Source of the DNA: Muraenolepis orangiensis
Lineage: Eukaryota; Chordata; Actinopteri; Gadiformes; Muraenolepididae
Assembly: GCA_027704905.1 (NCBI GenBank)
Contig: JANIIK010000754.1
Location: 1-64,000 of the forward strand
Length of the DNA stretch: 64,000 nt
Direction of reading: 5' to 3'
In this document: in pieces, positions 34,401-46,660 of the stretch
Layout of the letters: each line of letters opens with the position of its first letter
How positions within the stretch are numbered: position 1 is the stretch's first letter
Notes under the pieces: generated by a model
Database searches by the model: none
The model's input: the letters and a program-made list of their open reading frames with translations, nothing else
What the model was told of the DNA's origin: nothing
Position numbers and translations under genes: made by a program

Positions 34401-36292
34401 TAGCTTCCAGGCTAGCTCCTGTGTCTCCAGTTCCTAGCTTCCAGGCTAGCTCCTGTGTCTCCAGTTCCTAGCTCCCAGGCTAGCTCGCTATGTCTCCAGC
34501 TCCTAGCTTCCAGGCTAGCTCAGTGTCCCCAGCTTCTAGCTTCCAGGCTAGCTCCTTGTGTCTCCAGTTCCTAGCTCCCAGGCTAGCTCCCTGTGTCTCC
34601 AGTTCCTAGCTCCCAGGCTAGCTCCCTGTGTCTCCAGTTCCTAGCTTCCAGGCTAGCTCCCTGTGTCTCCAGTTCCTAGCTCCCAGGCTAGCTCCCTGTG
34701 TCTCCAGTTCCTGCTCCAGTCTAGCTCGCTATCCAGGCTAGCTCCTTGTCTCCAGCTCCTAGCTTCCAGGCTAGCTCCGTGTCCCCAGCTTCTAGCTTCC
34801 AGCTAGCTCCTTGTGTCTCCAGTTCCTAGCTTCCAGGCTAGCTCCCTGTGTCTCCAGTTCCAAGCTCCCAGGCTAGCTCCCTGTGTCTCCAGTTCCTAGC
34901 TTCCAGGCTAGCTCCCTGTGTCTCCAGTTCCTAGCTCCCAGGCTAGCTCCCTGTCTCCAGTTCCTAGCTTCCAAGCTAGCCCCGTGTGTCCCCAGCTCCT
35001 AGCTTCCAGGCTAGCTCCTGTGTCTCCAGTTCCTAGCTCCCAGGCTAGCTCCCTGTGTCTCCAGTTCCTAGCTCCCAGGCTAGCTCCCTGTGTCTCCAGT
35101 TCCTAGCTCCCAGGCTAGCTCCTTGTCTCCAGCTCCTAGCTTCCAGGCTAGCTCCTGTGTCCCCAGCTTCTAGCTTCCAGACTAGCTCCTTGTGTCTCCA
35201 GTTCCTAGCTCCCAGGATTGCTCCCTGTGTCTCCAGCTCCTAGCTTCCTGGCTAGCTCCTTGTCCCCAGCTCCTTGCTTCCAGTCTAGCTCCCTGTGTCT
35301 CCAGTTCCAGTTCCCAGGCTAGCTCCCTGTGTCTCCAGCTCCTAGCTTCCAGGCTAGCTCCATGTCCCCAGCTCCTAGCTTCCAGGCTAGCTCCCTGTGT
35401 CTCCAGTTCCTAGCTCTCAGGCTAGCTCCTTGTGTCTCCAGTTCCTAGCTCCCAGGATAGCTCCCTGTGTCTCCAGCTCCTAGCTTCCAGGCTAGCTCCT
35501 TGTCCCCAGCTCCTAGCTCCCAGGCTAGCTCCTCGTGTCTCTAGTTCCTAGCTCCCCGGCTAGCTCCCTGTGTCTCCAGTTCCTAGCTCGCAGGCTAGCT
35601 CCCTGTGTCTCCAGCTCCTAGCTTCCAGGCTAGCTCCATGTCCCCAGCTCCTAGCTTCCAGGCTAGCTCCCTGTGTCTCCAGTCCCTAACTCCCAGGCTA
35701 GCTCCCTGTGTCTCCAGTTCCAAACTCCCAGGCTAGCTCCCTGTGTCTCCAGTTCCAAGCTTCCAGGCTAGTTCCCTGTGTCTCCAGTTCCTAGCTCCCA
35801 GGCTAGCTCCCTATGTCTCCAGTTCCTAGCTCCCAGGCTAGCTCCTTGTGTCTCCAGTTCCTAGCTCCCAGGCTAGCTTGCTATATCTCCAGCTCCTAGC
35901 TTCCAGGCTAGCTCAGTGTCCCCAGCTTCTAGCTTCCAGAATAGTTCCTTGTGTCGCCAGTGCCTAGTTTCCAGGCTAGCTCCTTGTGTCTCCAGCTCCC
36001 AGCTTCCAGGCTAGCTCCCTGTGTCTATATTTCCTAGTTTCCAGGCTAGCTCCTTGTGTTTCCAGTTCCTAGCTCCCAGGCTAGCTCACTGTGTCTCCAG
36101 TTGCTAGCTCCCAGGCTAGCTCCCTGTGTCTCCTGTTCCTAGCTCCCAGGCTAGCTCCCTGTGTGTCCGGTTCCAAGCTCCCAGGCTAGCTCCCTGTGTC
36201 TCCAGTTCCAAGCTTCCAGGCTAGCTCCCTGTGTCTCCAGTTCCTAGCTCCCAGAATAGCTCCCTGTCTCCAGTTCCTAGCTTCCAAGCTAG
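31438..36292. repeat. 12.5-kb higher-order repeat, partial copy 3
   Basis: Follows copy 2 in marker order (31933, 32863, 34725, 35215 and GTCTATATTT at 36023). The stretch from about 33050 to 35340 is strongly homogenised and about 0.7 kb shorter than its partner. After 36293 the order changes to the module family of 36-44 kb, so the 12.5-kb period stops being clear there. Confidence 0.75.
33050..35000. repeat. Homogenised tract in copy 3
   Basis: Nearly all units are canonical or one base short. The half-length marker is worn down to CTCGCTATCCAGG at 34725, and neighbouring units read CCTGCTCCAGTCTAG (near 34711). The GGATTG expected near 33387 from copy 2 reads GGCTAG. Variant-rich sequence returns near 35150. 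Confidence 0.7.
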
Positions 36293-39200
36293 CCATGTTT
36301 GTCCCCAGCTGCTAGCTTCCAGCCTAGCTCTGTGCGTCTCCAGCTCCTTGCTTCCTGGCTAGCTCCTTGTCCCCAGTCCTAGCTTCCAGTCTAGCTCCCT
36401 GTGTCTCCAGCTCCTAGCGTCCTGGCTAGCTCCTTGTCCCCAGCTCCTAGCTTCCTGGCTAGCTCCTTGCCCCCAGCTCCTAGCTTCCAGGCTAGCTCCC
36501 TGTGTCTCCAGTTCCTAGTTCCCAGGCTAGCTCCCTGTGTCTCCTGTTCCTAGCTCCCAGGCTAGCTCCCTGTCTCCAGTTCCTAGCTTCCAAGCTAGCC
36601 CGTGTGTCCCCAGCTCCTAGCTTCCAGCTAGCTCCGTGTCTCCAGCTCCTAGCTTCCTGGCTAGCTCCTTGTCCCCAGCTCCTAGCTTCCTGGCTAGCTC
36701 CTTGTCCCCAGCTCCTAGCTTCCAGGCTAGCTCCCTGTGTCTCCAGTTCCTAGTTCCCAGGCTAGCTCCTTGTGTCTCCAGTTCCTAGTTTCCAGGCTAG
36801 CTCCTTGTGTCTCCAGCTCCTAGCTTCAAGGCTAGCTCCCTGTTTCTCCAGTTCCTAGCTCCCAGGCTAGATCCCAGTGTCTCCATTTCCTCGCTCCGAG
36901 TCTAGCTCGCTATTCACAGGCTAGCTGGCTATGTCTCCAGCTCCTAGCTTCCAGGCTAGCTCAGTGTCCCCAGCTTCTAGCTTCCAGAATAGCCCCTTGT
37001 GTCTCCAGTTCCTAGTTTCCAGGCTAGCTCCTTGTGTCTCCAGCTCCCAGCTTCCAGGCTAGCTCCCTGTGTCTCCAGTTCCTTGTTTCCAGGCTAGCTC
37101 CTTGTCTCCAGCTCCTAGCTCCCAGGCTAGCTCCTCGTGTCTCTAGTTCCTAGCTCCCAGGCTAGCTCCCTGTGTCTCCAGTTCCTAGCTCGCAGGCTAG
37201 CTCCCTGTGTCTCCAGCTCCTAGCTTCCAGGCTAGCTCCATGTCCCCAGCTCCTAGCTTCCAGGCTAGCTCCCTGTGTCTCCAGTTCCTAACTCCCAGGC
37301 TAGCTCCCTGTGTCTCCAGTTCCAAGCTCCCAGGCTAGCTCCCTGTGTCTCCAGTTCCAAGCTTCCAGGCTAGCTCCCTGTGTCTCCAGTTCCTAGCTCC
37401 CAGGCTAGCTCCCTGTGTCTCCAGTTCCTAGCTTCCAGGCTAGCTCCTTGTGTCTCCAGTTCCTAGCTCCCAGGCTAGCTCCTGTGTCTCCAGTTCCTAG
37501 CTTCCAGGCTAGCTCCCTGTGTCTCCAGTTCCTAGCTCCAGGCTAGCTCCCTGTGTCTCCAGTTCCAAGCTCCCAGGCTAGCTCCCTGTGTCTCCAGTTC
37601 CAAGCTTCCAGGCTAGCTCCCTGTGTCTCCAGTTCCTAGCTCCCAGATAGCTCCCTGTCTCCAGTTCCTAGCTTCCAAGCTAGCCATGTTTGTCCCCAGC
37701 TGCTAGCTTCCAGCCTAGCTCTGTGCGTCTCCAGCTCCTTGCTTCCTGGCTAGCTCCTTGTCCCCAGTCCTAGCTTCCAGTCTAGCTCCCTGTGTCTCCA
37801 GCTCCTAGCGTCCTGGCTAGCTCCTTGTCCCCAGCTCCTAGCTTCCTGGCTAGCTCCTTGCCCCCAGCTCCTAGCTTCCAGGCTAGCTCCCTGTGTCTCC
37901 AGTTCCTAGTTCCCAGGCTAGCTCCCTGTGTCTCCTGTTCCTAGCTCCCAGGCTAGCTCCCTGTCTCCAGTTCCTAGCTTCCAAGCTAGCCCCGTGTGTC
38001 CCCAGCTCCTAGCTTCCAGCCTAGCTCCGTGCGTCTCCAGCTCCTAGCTTCCTGGCTAGCTCCTTGTCCCCAGCTCCTAGCTTCCTGGCTAGCTCCTTGT
38101 CCCCAGCTCCTAGCTTCCAGGCTAGCTCCCTGTGTCTCCAGTTCCTAGTTCCCAGGCTAGCTCCTTGTGTCTCCAGTTCCTAGTTTCCAGGCTAGCTCCT
38201 TGTGTCTCCAGCTCCTAGCTTCAAGGCTAGCTCCCTGTTTCTCCAGTTCCTAGCTCCCAGGCTAGATCCCAGTGTCTCCATTTCCTCGCTCCGAGTCTAG
38301 CTCGCTATTCACAGGCTAGCTGGCTATGTCTCCAGCTCCTAGCTTCCAGGCTAGCTCAGTGTCCCCAGCTTCTAGCTTCCAGAATAGCCCCTTGTGTCTC
38401 CAGTTCCTAGTTTCCAGGCTAGCTCCTTGTGTCTCCAGCTCCCAGCTTCCAGGCTAGCTCCCTGTGTCTCCAGTTCCTTGTTTCCAGGCTAGCTCCTTGT
38501 CCCCAGCTCCTAGCTCCCAGGCTAGCTCCTCGTGTCTCTAGTTCCTAGCTCCCCGGCTAGCTCCCTGTGTCTCCAGTTCCTAGCTCGCAGGCTAGCTCCC
38601 TGTGTCTCCAGCTCCTAGCTTCCAGGCTAGCTCCATGTCCCCAGCTCCTAGCTTCCAGGCTAGCTCCCTGTGTCTCCAGTCCTAGCTCCCAGGCTAGCTC
38701 CCTGTGTCTCCAGCTCCAGCTTCCAGGCTAGCTCCCTGTGTCTCCAGTTCCTAGCTTCCAGGCTAGCTCCTGTGTCTCCAGTTCCTAGCTCCCAGGCTAG
38801 CTCCCTGTGTCTCCAGTTCCTAGCTCCCAGGCTAGCTCCCTGTGTCTCCAGTTCCTAGCTCCCAGGCTAGCTCCCTGTGTCTCCAGTTCCTAGCTCCCAG
38901 GCTAGCTCCCTGTGTCTCCAGTTCCTAGCTTCCAGGCTAGCTCCCTGTGTCTCCAGTTCCTAGCTCCCAGGCTAGCTCCCTGTCTCCAGTTCCTAGCTTC
39001 CAGGCTAGCTCCCTGTGTCTCCAGCTCCTAGCTTCCAGGCTAGCTCCTGTGTCTCCAGTTCCTAGCTCCCAGGCTAGCTCCCTGTGTCTCCAGTTCCTAG
39101 CTCCCAGGCTAGCTCCCTGTGTCTCCAGTTCCTAGCTCCCAGGCTAGCTCCTATGTCTCCAGCTCCTAGCTTCCAGGCTAGCTCAGTGTCCCCAGCTTCT

Positions 39201-42200
39201 AGCTTCCAGACTAGCTCCTTGTGTCTCCAGTTCCTAGCTCCCAGGCTAGCTCCCTGTGTCTCCAGCTCCTAGCTTCCAGGCTAGCTCCTTGTCCCCAGCT
39301 CCTAGCTTCCAGTCTAGCTCCCTGTGTCTCCAGTTCCAAGTTCCCAGGCTAGCTCCCTGTGTCTCCAGCTCCTAGCTTCCAGGCTAGCTCCTGTGTCTCC
39401 AGCTCCTAGCTTCCAGGCTAGCTCCCTGTGTCTCCAGTTCCTAGCTTCCAGGCTAGCTCCTTGTGTCTCCAGTTCCTAGCTTCCAGGCTAGCTCCCTGTG
39501 TCTCCAGCTCCTAGCTTCCAGGCTAGCTCCTTGTCCCCAGCTCCTAGCTCCCAGGCTAGCTCCTCGTGTCTCTGGTTCCTAGCTCCCAGGCTAGCTCCCT
39601 GTGTCTCCAGTTCCTAGCTCGCAGGCTAGCTCCCTGTGTCTCCAGCTCCTAGCTTCCAGGCTAGCTCCATGTCCCCAGCTCCTAGCTTCCAGGCTAGCTC
39701 CCTGTGTCTCCAGTTCCTAGCTCCCAGGCTAGCTCCCTGTGTCTCCAGTTCCTAGCTCCCAGGCTAGCCCCTGTGTCTCCAGTTCCAAGCTTCCAGGCTA
39801 GTTCCCTGTGTCTCCAGTTCCTAGCTCCCAGGCTAGCTCCCTATGTCTCCAGTTCCTAGCTCCCAGGCTAGCTCCTTGTGTCTCCAGTTCCTAGCTCCCA
39901 GGCTAGCTTGCTATATCTCCAGCTCCTAGCTTCCAGGCTAGCTCAGTGTCCCCAGCTTCTAGCTTCCAGAATAGTTCCTTGTGTCGCCAGTGCCTAGTTT
40001 CCAGGCTAGCTCCTTGTGTCTCCAGCTCCCAGCTTCCAGGCTAGCTCCCTGTGTCTATATTTCCTAGTTTCCAGGCTAGCTCCTTGTGTTTCCAGTTCCT
40101 AGCTCCCAGGCTAGCTCACTGTGTCTCCAGTTGCTAGCTCCCAGGCTAGCTCCCTGTGTCTCCTGTTCCTAGCTCCCAGGCTAGCTCCCTGTGTGTCCGG
40201 TTCCAAGCTCCCAGGCTAGCTCCCTGTGTCTCCAGTTCCAAGCTTCCAGGCTAGCTCCCTGTGTCTCCAGTTCCTAGCTCCCAGAATAGCTCCCTGTCTC
40301 CAGTTCCTAGCTTCCAAGCTAGCCATGTTTGTCCCCAGCTGCTAGCTTCCAGCCTAGCTCTGTGCGTCTCCAGCTCCTTGCTTCCTGGCTAGCTCCTTGT
40401 CCCCAGGTCCTAGCTTCCAGTCTAGCTCCCTGTGTCTCCAGCTCCTAGCGTCCTGGCTAGCTCCTTGTCCCCAGCTCCTAGCTTCCTGGCTAGCTCCTTG
40501 CCCCCAGCTCCTAGCTTCCAGGCTAGCTCCCTGTGTCTCCAGTTCCTAGTTCCCAGGCTAGCTCCCTGTGTCTCCTGTTCCTAGCTCCCAGGCTAGCTCC
40601 CTGTCTCCAGTTCCTAGCTTCCAAGCTAGCCCCGTGTGTCCCCAGCTCCTAGCTTCCAGCCTAGCTCCGTGCGTCTCCAGCTCCTAGCTTCCTGGCTAGC
40701 TCCTTGTCCCCAGCTCCTAGCTTCCTGGCTAGCTCCTTGTCCCCAGCTCCTAGCTTCCAGGCTAGCTCCCTGTGTCTCCAGTTCCTAGTTCCCAGGCTAG
40801 CTCCTTGTGTCTCCAGTTCCTAGTTTCCAGGCTAGCTCCTTGTGTCTCCAGCTCCTAGCTTCAAGGCTAGCTCCCTGTTTCTCCAGTTCCTAGCTCCCAG
40901 GCTAGATCCCAGTGTCTCCATTTCCTCGCTCCGAGTCTAGCTCGCTATTCACAGGCTAGCTGGCTATGTCTCCAGCTCCTAGCTTCCAGGCTAGCTCAGT
41001 GTCCCCAGCTTCTAGCTTCCAGAATAGCCCCTTGTGTCTCCAGTTCCTAGTTTCCAGGCTAGCTCCTTGTGTCTCCAGCTCCCAGCTTCCAGGCTAGCTC
41101 CCTGTGTCTCCAGTTCCTTGTTTCCAGGCTAGCTCCTTGTCCCCAGCTCCTAGCTCCCAGGCTAGCTCCTCGTGTCTCTGGTTCCTAGCTCCCAGGCTAG
41201 CTCCCTGTGTCTCCAGTTCCTAGCTCCAGGCTAGCTCCCTGTGTCTCCAGCTCCTAGCTTCCAGGCTAGCTCCATGTCCCCAGCTCCTAGCTTCCAGGCT
41301 AGCTCCCTGTGTCTCCAGTCCTAACTCCCAGGCTAGCTCCCTGTGTCTCCAGTTCCTAGCTCCCAGGCTAGCTCCCTGTGTCTCCAGTTCCTAGCTTCCA
41401 GGCTAGCTCCTGTGTCTCCAGTTCCTAGCTCCCAGGCTAGCTCGCTATATCTCCAGCTCCTAGCTTCCAGGCTAGCTCAGTGTCCCCAGCTTCTAGCTTC
41501 CAGAATAGTTCCTTGTGTCTCCAGTTCCTAGTTTCCAGGCTAGCTCCTTGTGTCTCCAGCTCCCAGCTTCCAGGCTAGCTCCCTGTGTCTCATTTCCTAG
41601 TTTCCAGGCTAGCTCCTTGTGTTTCCAGTTCCTAGCTCCAGGCTAGCTCACTGTGTCTCCAGTTGCTAGCTCCCAGGCTAGCTCCCTGTGTCTCCAGTTC
41701 CTAGCTCCCAGGCTAGCTCCTTGTGTCTCCAGTTCCTAGCTCCCAGGCTAGCTTGCTATATCTCCAGCTCCTAGCTTCCAGGCTAGCTCAGTGTCCCCAG
41801 CTTCTAGCTTCCAGAATAGTTCCTTGTGTCGCCAGTGCCTAGTTTCCAGGCTAGCTCCTTGTGTCTCCAGCTCCCAGCTTCCAGGCTAGCTCCCTGTGTC
41901 TCCATTTCCTAGTTTCCAGGCTAGCTCCTTGTGTTTCCAGTTCCTAGCTCCCAGGCTAGCTCACTGTGTCTCCAGTTGCTAGCTCCCAGGCTAGCTCCCT
42001 GTGTCTCCTGTTCCTAGCTCCCAGGCTAGCTCCCTGTGTGTCCGGTTCCAAGCTCCCAGGCTAGCTCCCTGTGTCTCCAGTTCCAAGCTTCCAGGCTAGC
42101 TCCCTGTGTCTCCAGTTCCTAGCTCCCAGAATAGCTCCCTGTCTCCAGTTCCTAGCTTCCAAGCTAGCCATGTTTGTCCCCAGCTGCTAGCTTCCAGCCT

Positions 42201-44450
42201 AGCTCTGTGCGTCTCCAGCTCCTTGCTTCCTGGCTAGCTCCTTGTCCCCAGGTCCTAGCTTCCAGTCTAGCTCCCTGTGTCTCCAGCTCCTAGCGTCCTG
42301 GCTAGCTCCTTGTCCCCAGCTCCTAGCTTCCTGGCTAGCTCCTTGCCCCCAGCTCCTAGCTTCCAGGCTAGCTCCCTGTGTCTCCAGTTCCTAGTTCCCA
42401 GGCTAGCTCCCTGTGTCTCCTGTTCCTAGCTCCCAGGCTAGCTCCCTGTCTCCAGTTCCTAGCTTCCAAGCTAGCCCCGTGTGTCCCCAGCTCCTAGCTT
42501 CCAGCCTAGCTCCGTGCGTCTCCAGCTCCTAGCTTCCTGGCTAGCTCCTTGTCCCCAGCTCCTAGCTTCCTGGCTAGCTCCTTGTCCCCAGCTCCTAGCT
42601 TCCAGGCTAGCTCCCTGTGTCTCCAGTTCCTAGTTCCCAGGCTAGCTCCTTGTGTCTCCAGTTCCTAGTTTCCAGGCTAGCTCCTTGTGTCTCCAGCTCC
42701 TAGCTTCAAGGCTAGCTCCCTGTTTCTCCAGTTCCTAGCTCCCAGGCTAGATCCCAGTGTCTCCATTTCCTCGCTCCGAGTCTAGCTCGCTATTCACAGG
42801 CTAGCTGGCTATGTCTCCAGCTCCTAGCTTCCAGGCTAGCTCAGTGTCCCCAGCTTCTAGCTTCCAGAATAGCCCCTTGTGTCTCCAGTTCCTAGTTTCC
42901 AGGCTAGCTCCTTGTGTCTCCAGCTCCCAGCTTCCAGGCTAGCTCCCTGTGTCTCCAGTTCCTTGTTTCCAGGCTAGCTCCTTGTCCCCAGCTCCTAGCT
43001 CCCAGGCTAGCTCCTCGTGTCTCTGGTTCCTAGCTCCCCGGCAAGCTCCCTGTGTCTCCAGTTCCTAGCTCGCAGGCTAGCTCCCTGTGTCTCCAGCTCC
43101 TAGCTTCCAGGCTAGCTCCATGTCCCCAGCTCCTAGCTTCCAGGCTAGCTCCCTGTGTCTCCAGTCCCTAACTCCCAGGCTAGCTCCCTGTGTCTCCAGT
43201 TCCAAACTCCCAGGCTAGCCCCTGTGTCTCCAGTTCCAAGCTTCCAGGCTAGCTCCTTGTGTCTCCAGCTCCTAGCTTCCAGGCTAGCTCAGTGTCCCCA
43301 GCTTCTAGCTTCCAGAATAGTTCCTTGTGTCGCCAGTGCCTAGTTTCCAGGCTAGCTCCTTGTGTCTCCAGCTCCCAGCTTCCAGGCTAGCTCCCTGTGT
43401 CTATATTTCCTAGTTTCCAGGCTAGCTCCTTGTGTTTCCAGTTCCTAGCTCCCAGGCTAGCTCACTGTGTCTCCATGTTCCTAGCTCCCAGGCTAGCTCC
43501 CTGTGTGTCTGGTTCCAAGCTCCCAGGCTAGCTCCCTGTGTCTCCAGTTCCAAGCTTCCAGGCTAGCTCCCTGTGTCTCCAGTTCCTAGCTCCCAGAATA
43601 GCTCCCTGTCTCCAGTTCCTAGCTTCCAAGCTAGCCATGTTTGTCCCCAGCTGCTAGCTTCCAGCCTAGCTCTGTGCGTCTCCAGCTCCTTGCTTCCTGG
43701 CTAGCTCCTTGTCCCCAGATCCTAGCTTCCAGTCTAGCTCCCTGTGTCTCCAGCTCCTAGCGTCCTGGCTAGCTCCTTGTCCCCAGCTCCTAGCTTCCTG
43801 GCTAGCTCCTTGCCCCCAGCTCCTAGCTTCCAGGCTAGCTCCCTGTGTCTCCAGTTCCTAGTTCCCAGGCTAGCTCCCTGTGTCTCCTGTTCCTAGCTCC
43901 CAGGCTAGCTCCCTGTCTCCAGTTCCTAGCTTCCAAGCTAGCCCCGTGTGTCCCCAGCTCCTAGCTTCCAGCCTAGCTCCGTGCGTCTCCAGCTCCTAGC
44001 TTCCTGGCTAGCTCCTTGTCCCCAGCTCCTAGCTTCCTGGCTAGCTCCTTGTCCCCAGCTCCTAGCTTCCAGGCTAGCTCCCTGTGTCTCCAGTTCCTAG
44101 TTCCCAGGCTAGCTCCTTGTGTCTCCAGTTCCTAGTTTCCAGGCTAGCTCCTTGTGTCTCCAGCTCCTAGCTTCAAGGCTAGCTCCCTGTTTCTCCAGTT
44201 CCTAGCTCCCAGGCTAGATCCCAGTGTCTCCATTTCCTCGCTCCGAGTCTAGCTCGCTATTCACAGGCTAGCTGGCTATGTCTCCAGCTCCTAGCTTCCA
44301 GGCTAGCTCAGTGTCCCCAGCTTCTAGCTTCCAGAATAGCCCCTTGTGTCTCCAGTTCCTAGTTTCCAGGCTAGCTCCTTGTGTCTCCAGCTCCCAGCTT
44401 CCAGGCTAGCTCCCTGTGTCTCCAGTTCCTTGTTTCCAGGCTAGCTCATT
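36293..44450. repeat. Five copies of a 0.8-kb module (36-44 kb family)
   Basis: The module opens with CCATGTTTGTCCCCAGCTGC, passes a unit reading CTCGCTCCGAG and a half-length unit CTCGCTATTCACAGG, and ends with a CCTTGTTTCCAGG unit. Openings are at 36293, 37684, 40323, 42168 and 43635. CTCGCTCCGAG follows 598-603 bp later each time (36891, 38286, 40926, 42771, 44238). Spacings between modules are 1391, 2639, 1845 and 1467 bp. The spacers share a run with GTCTATATTT (36023, 40053, 43399) that was already present in the 12.5-kb copies near 11930 and 24475. Confidence 0.88.
38690..39480. repeat. Canonical-unit spacer between modules
   Basis: Runs of canonical 35-bp units, some one base short, separate the second module from the third and explain the long 2639-bp spacing. 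Variant content is low, and open frames of about 62 codons cluster here for the phase reason given under the whole-array entry in the rejected list. Confidence 0.6.
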
Positions 44451-46660
44451 GTGTCTCCAGCTCTTAGCTCCCAGGCTAGCTCCCCATGTCTCTAGTTCCT
44501 AGTTCCCAGGCTATCTCCCTGTGTCTCCAGTTCCTATCTCCCAGGCTAGCTCCCTGTGTCTCCAGTTCCCAGCTCCCAGTGTCTCAAGTTCCTAGCTCCC
44601 AGGCTAGCTCCCTGTGTCTCCTGTTCCTAGCTCCCAGGCTAGCTCCCTGTGTCTCCAGTTCCGAGCTCCCAGTGTCTCCAGTTCCTAGCTCCACGTGTCT
44701 CCAGATCCTTGCTCCCAGGCTAGCTCCCTGTGTCTCCTGTTCCTAGCTCCCAGGCTAGCTCCCTGTGTCTCCAGATCCTAGCTTCCAGAGCTAGCTCCTC
44801 GTGTCTCCGGTTCCTAGCTCCCAGGCTAGCTCCCTGTGTCTCCGGTTCCTAGCTCCCAGGCTAGCCTCCCGTGTCTCCAGTCCCTAACTCCCAGGCTAGC
44901 TCCCTATGTCTCCAGTTCCTAGCTCCCAGGCTAGCTCCGTGTCCCCAGTTCTTAGTTTCCAGGCTAGCTCCCTGTGTCTCCAGTTTACTATTTCCCAGGC
45001 TTGCTCCCTGTCTCCAGGTCCTACCTCCAAGGCTAGCTCCCTGTGTCTCCAGTTCCTAGCTCCCAGGCTAGCTCCCTGTGTCTCCAGTTTCTAGCTCCCA
45101 GGCTAGCTCCCTGTGTCTCCAATTCCTAGCTCCCAGGCTAGCTCGCTATGTCTCCAGCTCCTAGCTTCCAGGCTAGCTCAGTGTCCCCAGCTTCTAGCTT
45201 CCAGAATAGCTCCTTGTTTCTCCAGTTCCCAGTTTCCAGGCTAGCTCCTTGTGTCTCCAGCTCCCAGCTTCCAGACTAGCTCCCTGTGTCTCCATTTCCT
45301 CGTTTCCAGGCTAGCTCCTTGTGTCTCCAGTTACTAGCTCCCAGACTAGCTCCCTGTGTCTCCAGTTGCTAGCTCCCAGGCTAGCTCCCTGTGTCTCCTG
45401 TTCCTAGCTCCCAGGCTAGCTCCTTGTGTCTCCGGTTCCAAGCTCCAAGGCTAGCTCCCTGTGTCTCCAGTTCCAAGCTTCCAGGCTATCTCCCTGTGTC
45501 TCCAGTTCCTAGCTCCCAGGCTAGCTCCCTGTCTCCAGTTCCTAGCTTCCAAGCTAGCTCCGTGTGTCCCCAGCTCCTAGCTTCCAGGCTAGCTCCGTGT
45601 GTCTCCAGTTCCTAGCTCCCAGGCTAGCTCCCTGTGTGTCCAGTTCCTAGCTCCCAGGCTAGCTCCCTCTGTCTCCAATTCCTAGCTCCCAGGCTAGCTC
45701 GCTATGTCTCCAGCTCCTAGCTTCCAGGCAAGCTCCCTGTGTCTTCAGTTCCAAGCTCCCAGGCTAGCTCCCTGTGTCTCCAGTTCCAAGCTCCCAGGCT
45801 AGCTCCCTGTGTCTCCAGTTCCAAGCTTCCAGGCAAGCTCCCTGTGTCTCCAGTTCCTAGCTCCCAGGCTAGCTCCCTGTCTCCAGTTCCTAACTTCCAA
45901 GCTAGCCCTGTGTGTCCCCAGCTCCTAGCTCCCAGGCTAGCTCGCTATGTCTCCAGTTCCTAGCTCTCAGGCTAGCTCCCTGTGTATCCAGTTCCTAGCT
46001 CCCAGGCTAGCTCCCTGTGTCTCCAATTCCTAGCTCCCAGGCTAGCTCACTATGTCTCCAGCTCCTAGCTTCCAGGCTAGCTCAGTGTCCCCAGCTTCTA
46101 GCTTCCAGAATAGCTCCTTGTGTATCCAGTTCCTAGCTCCCAGGATAGCTCCCTGTGTCTCCAGTTCCTAGCTTCCTGGCTAGCTCCTTGTCCCCAGCTC
46201 CTAGCTCCCAGAGTAGGTTCTAGTGTCTCTGGTTCCTGGCTCCCAGGCTAGCTCCCTGTCTCCATATCCTAGTTTCCAGGCTAGCTCCTTGTGTCTCCAG
46301 TTACTAGCTCCCAGACTAGCTCCCTGTCTCTCCAGTTGCTAGCTCCCAGGCTAGCTCCCCGTGTCTCCTGTTCCTAGCTCCCAGGCTAGCTCCCTGTGTC
46401 TCCGGTTCCAAGCTCCAAGGCTAGCTCCCTGTGTCTCCAGTTCCAAGCTTCCACGCTATCTCCCTGTGTCTCCAGTTCCTAGCTCCCAGGCTAGCTTCCT
46501 GTCTCCAGTTCCTAGCTTCCAAGCTAGCACCGTGTGTCCCCAGCTCCTAGCTTCCAGGCTAGCTCTGTGTGTCTCTCCAGTTCCTAGCTCCCAGGCTAGC
46601 TCCCTCTGTCTCCAATTCCTAGCTCCCAGGCTAGCTCGCTATGTCTCCAGCTCCTAGCTT
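44451..46660. repeat. Block D, first copy
   Basis: Marked by shortened units where CCCAG joins TGTCTC directly (near 44576 and 44668), by CCACGTGTCTCC at 44691, by an AGAGCTAGC unit near 44786 and by TTCTTAG at 44949. The same markers recur 11022 bp downstream (55713, 55971). Within the block, a run with TTACTAGCTCCCAGAC and GGTTCCAAGCTCCAAGG occurs twice about 970 bp apart (near 45333-45450 and 46303-46420). Confidence 0.82.

Noticed and set aside
44691..44702. CACGTG E-box at 44692 and 55714
   Set aside because: A single-base variant of one shortened unit, copied with block D. No promoter context.
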